From contig JAKSPA010000036.1 in the NCBI GenBank assembly GCA_024405235.1, positions 1 through 10,766 on the forward strand: a stretch of DNA of 10,766 nt. Reading direction: 5' to 3'. The notes below the pieces were generated by a model that was not told the DNA's origin, did not search any database, and was given only the letters and a program-made list of their open reading frames with translations. Shown here one piece after another: positions 7,058 to 10,766 of the stretch; position 1 is the stretch's first letter, and the number at the start of each line of letters is the position of its first letter. The position numbers were made by a program, and so were the translations under genes. This DNA is from Lentisphaeria bacterium (GTDB lineage: Bacteria; Verrucomicrobiota; Lentisphaeria; Oligosphaerales; Oligosphaeraceae).

Positions 7058-7369
7058 TTAGCGCATCGGCCCAGAGGGGCCGTCGAACATTGGTCCGGAT
7101 GGACCGTCCATGAACATGCCGCCGCCGAACATCGGTCCGGAAGGACCTGCGTCAAGAGCAGGGAACGCGCTGCCTGCGGCAGGTTCCTTGGACTTCTTGC
7201 CTGATGTTTTTTTGCATGCGCATTTGCAGGAAGATGCCTTTGCGACTGCTTTAGCGGGAGCCTTCTTTGCGGGAGCCTTCTTTGCAGATGACGCGTTGGG
7301 CTTCATGCTTACAGAACCGCCTGGTTCGCCGAGAGAGAACTGTTCAAGATCAGGAGTGATGTTGATCAT
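7058..7369 (-). CDS. Small Lys/Ala-rich protein with CKCAC cluster and GPSGPM repeats, function unknown
   Basis: I do not recognise this 103-residue protein. Residues 1-27 form a mixed N-terminus (ITPDLEQFSLGEPGGSVSM). Residues 28-62 are very rich in Lys and Ala (KKAPAKKAPAK), with three cysteines at 48, 50 and 52 (CKCAC). The C-terminus carries GPSGPM three times, at 75-80, 89-94 and 97-102, separated by FGGGMFMD and FD. There is no signal peptide or membrane span. The ATG at 7369 is chosen over upstream in-frame codons because AAGGA (7383-7379) sits nine bases before it, and because longer versions would overlap the preceding glycosyltransferase. Its start lies one base from that gene's stop codon, suggesting translational coupling. 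The basic tract recalls histone H1-like proteins. The repeats might instead be modification sites or peptide cores. All of these roles are inference. Confidence 0.75.
   Translation of the reverse strand: MINITPDLEQFSLGEPGGSVSMKPNASSAKKAPAKKAPAKAVAKASSCKCACKKTSGKKSKEPAAGSAFPALDAGPSGPMFGGGMFMDGPSGPMFDGPSGPMR
7254..7283 (-). repeat. Perfect 15-bp tandem direct repeat inside the small gene
   Basis: The 15 bases at 7254-7268 are repeated exactly at 7269-7283. They encode two consecutive KKAPA units in the Lys/Ala tract. Exact identity suggests a recent duplication, in contrast to the diverged C-terminal repeats. Confidence 0.85.
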
Positions 7370-7370
7370 T

Positions 7371-8390
7371 TTATTTTTTCCTTGTTGCATCGGGGGCGTA
7401 GTACCCCCCATAACGATGTACATTCCAAATGAAATTGAGATAGCGGCCGTATGAGGGCGCCACGGCCGCGACGGTGAAACGCGCCAATGCGCCACGCCTG
7501 ATTTCAGCGCGATCAAGAGTCGGCACACGTTTGACGGCGTCGGCGAATTCCGCTGCTGTGCGGCATCTGAAGCCGTCCACTCCTTCGCGAATGATTTCAG
7601 GGAAGGCGCCCCAGTCTGTCGCAATCACCGGTGTGCCGCACATCATCGCTTCGATGGACACATAGCCGAAGGGCTCCAGATAGAGCGTAGGCATAAGGAC
7701 GGCGCGCGCCTCACCAAGCAGTTTCGCCTTCTCGCAGCCGAAGCATCCCTGGTGGACCTCGCGGAATTCAAGACCAGAGGAAGAGGCTATCTCGCGGGCA
7801 ATTGCCACGCCTTTGTCTTCCGCATTGCGCCCCAGAAATACCAAATAGTCACCATGATTCGCCGACATCGGATAGTCGTTCTGGTTGACGAAATGCGGAA
7901 TGACAGTGTCGAAATAGCGGTCCTTTATGGTATCGGTCTGTTTCGTGTAAATGAAACTCTGCTGCGCGTAAGACGGAAAGACGCGATAGTGCGTCCAGCA
8001 GGAACCATAGCCAAGCATCGGTTCAAAGACAGGAATGTCCTTTGGAGCGCTGATGTCGCACTGTGCCACGCCGTATACTGACGCTATCCATTCGCTGTCG
8101 CCGTCATCCTTTAGATTCTCCGCCAGAGCCTTGTTCAGCCTTTTGGTGTATTCACGATGCCATGCGTTCCGAAAAGCCCAGCGCTCCTGCGACTGCCCCA
8201 AACAGACAACGCGTCCGCATTTGCCAGGCGGGCAAACCGAACCATCCACGCCGTAATAGACATACGGTATGTCGAGGCACTCGGCCATCTGGCAGAAATT
8301 CCAGCAGTTGAAGAGTTGGGAATCCTCTGGATGACCGTCGGTTCCGAGCGGAAAATCTGGATGGCCTAGAATGTGCAGCAGCGGTGACAC
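7371..8390 (-). CDS. GT4-family glycosyltransferase, cysteine-rich
   Basis: This 339-residue protein has the C-terminal half of a GT-B retaining glycosyltransferase. The core is FLGRNAEDKGVAIAREIA, then GCFGCEKAKLLGEARAVLMPTLYLEPFG, then the EX7E donor site EPFGYVSIE (E239 and E247), followed by AMMCGTPVIATDWGAFPEII. The N-terminal acceptor half is divergent and has about eleven cysteines over the whole chain, including CPPGKCGRVVC. The start is GTG at 8390, because an in-frame TAA lies two codons upstream and the N-terminus reads well (LLHILGHPDFPLGTDGHPEDSQ). No strong ribosome site is visible. It begins 28 bp after argJ and ends one base before the small repeat gene, so it is probably in their operon. 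Sugar and acceptor are unknown. It could act on a glycan or, given its neighbour, on a peptide; the second idea is inference only. Confidence 0.8.
   Translation of the reverse strand: MSPLLHILGHPDFPLGTDGHPEDSQLFNCWNFCQMAECLDIPYVYYGVDGSVCPPGKCGRVVCLGQSQERWAFRNAWHREYTKRLNKALAENLKDDGDSEWIASVYGVAQCDISAPKDIPVFEPMLGYGSCWTHYRVFPSYAQQSFIYTKQTDTIKDRYFDTVIPHFVNQNDYPMSANHGDYLVFLGRNAEDKGVAIAREIASSSGLEFREVHQGCFGCEKAKLLGEARAVLMPTLYLEPFGYVSIEAMMCGTPVIATDWGAFPEIIREGVDGFRCRTAAEFADAVKRVPTLDRAEIRRGALARFTVAAVAPSYGRYLNFIWNVHRYGGYYAPDATRKK
7379..7383 (-). promoter_or_regulatory. Ribosome binding site deciding the start of the small repeat gene
   Basis: AAGGA on the minus strand lies nine bases before the ATG at 7369-7367. 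It sits inside the last codons of the upstream glycosyltransferase. It favours the 103-residue product over longer in-frame versions. Confidence 0.75.
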
Positions 8391-8418
8391 AGTGCGTTAG
8401 TGACTTATGAAGACGCTA

Positions 8419-9663
8419 TTAGGTGTGATAATCCGCATTGATTTTCACGTAATCGTGAGTCAAATCGCATGTCCAGAGGACAAAGCGGCCCGGTCCCTGC
8501 CCGATGCAGAGCTTCACGCGGAAGGAGCGGTTCTTCAGCACCGCAGCCATCTCTTCGTCCGTGGTCCCTGGTGCAGCCAGACCGCTACGGACAATCGGCA
8601 CGTCGTCGAAATCCAAATCCACCTGCGTGGGTTTGAAGGGCACTTTGCTGTAACCTGCGGCGCAGAGGATGCGGCCCCAGTTTGGATCCTGACCATACCA
8701 TGCTGTCTTGCATAGCGGCGAACGCGCAATCGCTTCGGCGACCTGACGAGCGCTTGCGTCGTCTATTGCTCCAAACACACGCAATTCCACGAATTTGGAA
8801 ACGCCCTCGCCATCAAGAACCATCGCCTTTGCAAGATACTGCGCGCAATATTCCAGCGCCGCGGCGAATTCGTCCAATTCGGGACTCTCGCGATGGATTT
8901 CGGCATTTCCCGCCAGACCGTTCGCCATCACAACCATTGTGTCGTTGGTGGAGGTGTCGCCATCGACGACGATGCGGTTGAATGAATTGTCCAAAGCGCG
9001 TCCGAGAGCGTCCTGCAGCGCATTGCGTGAAATAGCCGCGTCCGTCGTGAAGTACGCGAGCATCGTGGCCTGCCGCGGATGGCTGGTGCACAGCGTCATC
9101 TGCGGTGCGATCATTCCAGCGCCCTTCGTCATTGCGCCGATGGTGATTTCCTTTCCGCCAATCGTCATCTTGACTGCGATGCGCTTCTCTGCTGTGTCGG
9201 TGGTCATGATTGCGCGTGCGGCCTTCTGATTGGCATCCGTCGAAAGCGACTCGACAGCCAAATCGATTCCGTGGCGAATGATGTCCATCGGAAGCATCTT
9301 TCCAATGACACCTGTAGATGAAACCAGAACCTCCTCTGCGGCAATGCCGAGTTTTTCCGCCGCGTAGGATGCCATGACCTTCGCGTCCTGAGCGCCCTGG
9401 ACGCCAGTGCAGGCATTGGCAACGCCGCTGTTGACCACAACGGCGCGGACAGGCGTCTCCTGACGCACGATCTTGCGGTCCCATTCAACTGGAGCCGCAG
9501 CGAAAAGATTGCTTGTAAAGGATGCGGCGACAACTGCGGGAGCGTCGCTGACAAGCATTGCCAGATCCGGCTGCCCGCTCGGTTTCAGACCGGCAGTCAC
9601 GCCTGCGGCTCTGTATCCTTTCGGAGAGCAGACACCGCCATTTTCAACAACAGTGAATTCCAT
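8419..9663 (-). CDS. argJ: Glutamate N-acetyltransferase / ornithine acetyltransferase ArgJ
   Basis: ArgJ moves the acetyl group from N-acetylornithine to glutamate, closing the cyclic arginine pathway. Bifunctional members also make N-acetylglutamate from acetyl-CoA. It is made as a precursor that cuts itself before a threonine into alpha and beta chains. Family landmarks include VVVNSGVANACTG, VLVSSTGVIG, MTKGAGMI, the ATML cleavage motif with T200, and FNRIVVDGDTSTNDT. SPLCKTAWYGQDPNWGRI follows near the C-terminus. The 414-residue length is normal. The oddity is TLCTSHPRQ at residues 190-198, inserted between GMIAPQM and ATML, which are normally adjacent. The ATG at 9663 is supported by AGGA eight bases upstream. 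It sits 24 bp after ribE in a riboflavin gene cluster, with no other arginine gene in view. Whether it is mono- or bifunctional cannot be decided here. Confidence 0.95.
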   Translation of the reverse strand: MEFTVVENGGVCSPKGYRAAGVTAGLKPSGQPDLAMLVSDAPAVVAASFTSNLFAAAPVEWDRKIVRQETPVRAVVVNSGVANACTGVQGAQDAKVMASYAAEKLGIAAEEVLVSSTGVIGKMLPMDIIRHGIDLAVESLSTDANQKAARAIMTTDTAEKRIAVKMTIGGKEITIGAMTKGAGMIAPQMTLCTSHPRQATMLAYFTTDAAISRNALQDALGRALDNSFNRIVVDGDTSTNDTMVVMANGLAGNAEIHRESPELDEFAAALEYCAQYLAKAMVLDGEGVSKFVELRVFGAIDDASARQVAEAIARSPLCKTAWYGQDPNWGRILCAAGYSKVPFKPTQVDLDFDDVPIVRSGLAAPGTTDEEMAAVLKNRSFRVKLCIGQGPGRFVLWTCDLTHDYVKINADYHT

Positions 9664-9671
9664 TTGTGTTT

Positions 9672-9675
9672 TCCT
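9672..9675 (-). promoter_or_regulatory. Ribosome binding site of argJ
   Basis: AGGA on the minus strand lies eight bases before the ATG at 9663-9661, inside the 24-bp ribE-argJ gap. It confirms the argJ start and the ribE-argJ spacing. Confidence 0.7.
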
Positions 9676-9687
9676 GTGGTTGTGTGT

Positions 9688-10320
9688 TTAGAAACCCGCC
9701 GACTTAAGTCCTTCCATCGTAATGGACGGAGCAGAATTGCGGCAGAGTTCCGCTATGTATTTTCCAACGAGATCGGCTTCCAGATTCACGCAGTCACCCG
9801 CATTCAGCGCCTTCAGCGAAGTTGCCGCCCAAGTGTGCGGAATGATGCATACCGTAAAGGATTCCTCCGTAAGTTCGGCGACAGTCAGCGACACGCCGTT
9901 GATCGCTATCGAGCCTTTCTGAACCATCGGGAAAGACGAACGATCCGGACGGCGAACAGTCAAGGCAAGATCGCCGCCGCGGCGCTTGATTTCCATGACG
10001 TGCATCGCCGCGTCCACGTGCCCCTGAACTATATGACCGCCAAGACGGTCGCCGACGGCAAGCGCAGGTTCGATGTTGACCAGACGTCCCGTACGATAAT
10101 CCCTGAAATTGGTTCGGTTCAATGTTTCCGCAAGGCAATCGAAAACGCACACGGCGCCATCAAGCGCGGCTATGGTCTGGCAGCATCCGTCCACGGCAAT
10201 GCTGTCTCCCAATTTCAACGTCTTTTCAGGGAGACCAGTATCCACCGTCAGACGTGCGCCAGAACCGACGCGCTGGAAGCCCTTGACGGCACCTACAGAC
10301 TGAACTATTCCTGTGAACAT
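9688..10320 (-). CDS. ribE: Riboflavin synthase alpha chain
   Basis: This cytosolic enzyme dismutates two molecules of 6,7-dimethyl-8-ribityllumazine into riboflavin and its pyrimidinedione precursor. The 210-residue chain shows the expected pair of lumazine-binding barrels. The first spans about residues 1-97, with MFTGIVQSVG, GDSIAVDGCCQTI and ETLNRTNF. The second spans about 98-195, with GHIVQGHVD (95-103) and GSIAINGVSLTV (136-147). The ATG at 10320 gives the canonical MFTGIV start; no strong ribosome site precedes it. A double-cysteine variant (DGCCQT) replaces the more usual NGVCLT-like stretch of the first barrel. It starts 21 bp after ribD and is followed 24 bp later by argJ. The symbol ribC is used for the same protein in E. 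coli. Confidence 0.95.
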   Translation of the reverse strand: MFTGIVQSVGAVKGFQRVGSGARLTVDTGLPEKTLKLGDSIAVDGCCQTIAALDGAVCVFDCLAETLNRTNFRDYRTGRLVNIEPALAVGDRLGGHIVQGHVDAAMHVMEIKRRGGDLALTVRRPDRSSFPMVQKGSIAINGVSLTVAELTEESFTVCIIPHTWAATSLKALNAGDCVNLEADLVGKYIAELCRNSAPSITMEGLKSAGF

Positions 10321-10341
10321 CGTCTTTGCTTCGTTCGATGT

Positions 10342-10766
10342 CTATTTGCAGTTGTCGGGATACGCGATGTAAAGAAGATCTTCGCCGACGAATTCAAGAC
10401 GCGGTCTGGAAAGATGCACAGCACCAAGCAGGTTCTCCGGTGCGATTCCGCCGACGGAAGGCACGGAATCTCTTCCGCCGATTATCATGGGCGCCAGGAA
10501 GAACTGCACTTGATTGACTATGCCGCATGAAAGAGCATTCGCAGCCAGTTCGCCGCCACCCTCGATCAGAAGCACGACCTTCTCTTCGCCGCCCCAGATG
10601 GAAAGGAACGTGTCCCACGCTTCTGGCGTATCCGGCTGAGCCTCCACAAGCGGACGATCCGTCGCCATGGTCAGATGGAGATTGCTTGGCAGAGGACGGC
10701 TGGTCCATACCACGGGAATCGGCTGGCGTGTCCTGATCGCCAAAGCGGATGTCGTGGAAGTAGACG
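10342..10766 (-). CDS. ribD: RibD C-terminal reductase domain, partial (5' end outside window)
   Basis: This frame stays open to the right edge, so only the last 141 or so codons are visible. They match the NADPH-dependent reductase half of RibD, which reduces the ribosylamino-pyrimidinedione phosphate to the ribitylamino form in riboflavin synthesis. Key features are the PVVWTSRPLP strand, then LLIEGGGELAANALSCGIVNQ and the LAPMIIGG motif, all typical of this domain. The visible methionine-like start at 10743 is a TTG reading Leu, and coding continues upstream of it with TSTTSALAIRTR. The deaminase half should therefore lie beyond the window. It is 21 bp from ribE. A stand-alone reductase (RibD2-type) cannot be excluded because the N-terminus is missing. 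Confidence 0.88.
   Translation of the reverse strand, partial: STSTTSALAIRTRQPIPVVWTSRPLPSNLHLTMATDRPLVEAQPDTPEAWDTFLSIWGGEEKVVLLIEGGGELAANALSCGIVNQVQFFLAPMIIGGRDSVPSVGGIAPENLLGAVHLSRPRLEFVGEDLLYIAYPDNCK

Noticed and set aside
7058..7624. 188-residue version of the small repeat protein
   Set aside because: It would overlap some 250 bases of the glycosyltransferase gene in another frame. The ATG at 7369 has a good ribosome site and gives the sensible 103-residue product.
9664..10530. 288-codon open frame on + opposite ribE and ribD
   Set aside because: It crosses two well-supported genes and their junction on the other strand, and the product is Arg/His-rich with no domain.

Overview
The window reads as an ordinary chromosomal segment of a Gram-negative-type bacterium with moderate GC, mostly housekeeping genes plus one small unfamiliar gene. 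The single-polypeptide SecDF next to YajC, the 474-residue CCA-adding enzyme and a small lysine/alanine-rich basic protein would fit a PVC-type lineage (Lentisphaerota/Kiritimatiellota/Verrucomicrobiota). That placement is a low-confidence inference, because no rRNA or marker phylogeny is available here. No insertion sequences, tRNAs, CRISPR arrays or phage genes were seen.

Layout. On the + strand, cca (136-1560) is followed 13 bp later by a GT4 glycosyltransferase (1574-2680). A long perfect hairpin with an A-tract and a T-tract (2740-2778) separates this pair from the convergent secDF and should terminate both directions. Everything from 2789 to the right edge is on the - strand. In transcription order from the right edge the genes are: the C-terminal part of ribD (running off the window), ribE, argJ, a second GT4 glycosyltransferase, a 103-residue repeat protein, a ROK-family sugar kinase, then yajC and secDF. 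The spacings ribD-ribE (21 bp), ribE-argJ (24 bp), argJ-GT (28 bp) and GT-small gene (1 bp) suggest one transcription unit. The ROK kinase has a plausible promoter of its own and a hairpin just after its stop. yajC-secDF (35 bp apart) follows an AT-rich 187-bp spacer.

Functionally the window combines tRNA 3'-end maturation, surface-glycan synthesis, Sec-dependent protein export, sugar phosphorylation, riboflavin synthesis and arginine synthesis. The least explained part is 7058-8390. There a cysteine-rich GT4 glycosyltransferase is followed, one base later, by a small soluble-looking protein with a Lys/Ala/Pro tract, a CKCAC cluster and three C-terminal copies of GPSGPM. The copies keep the amino acids but differ at third codon positions. 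Enzyme and small protein may form a modifying-enzyme/substrate pair, but this is a hypothesis. Other points to check are a nine-residue insertion just before the ArgJ self-cleavage threonine, and a + strand promoter-like site followed by a hairpin in the yajC/ROK spacer.
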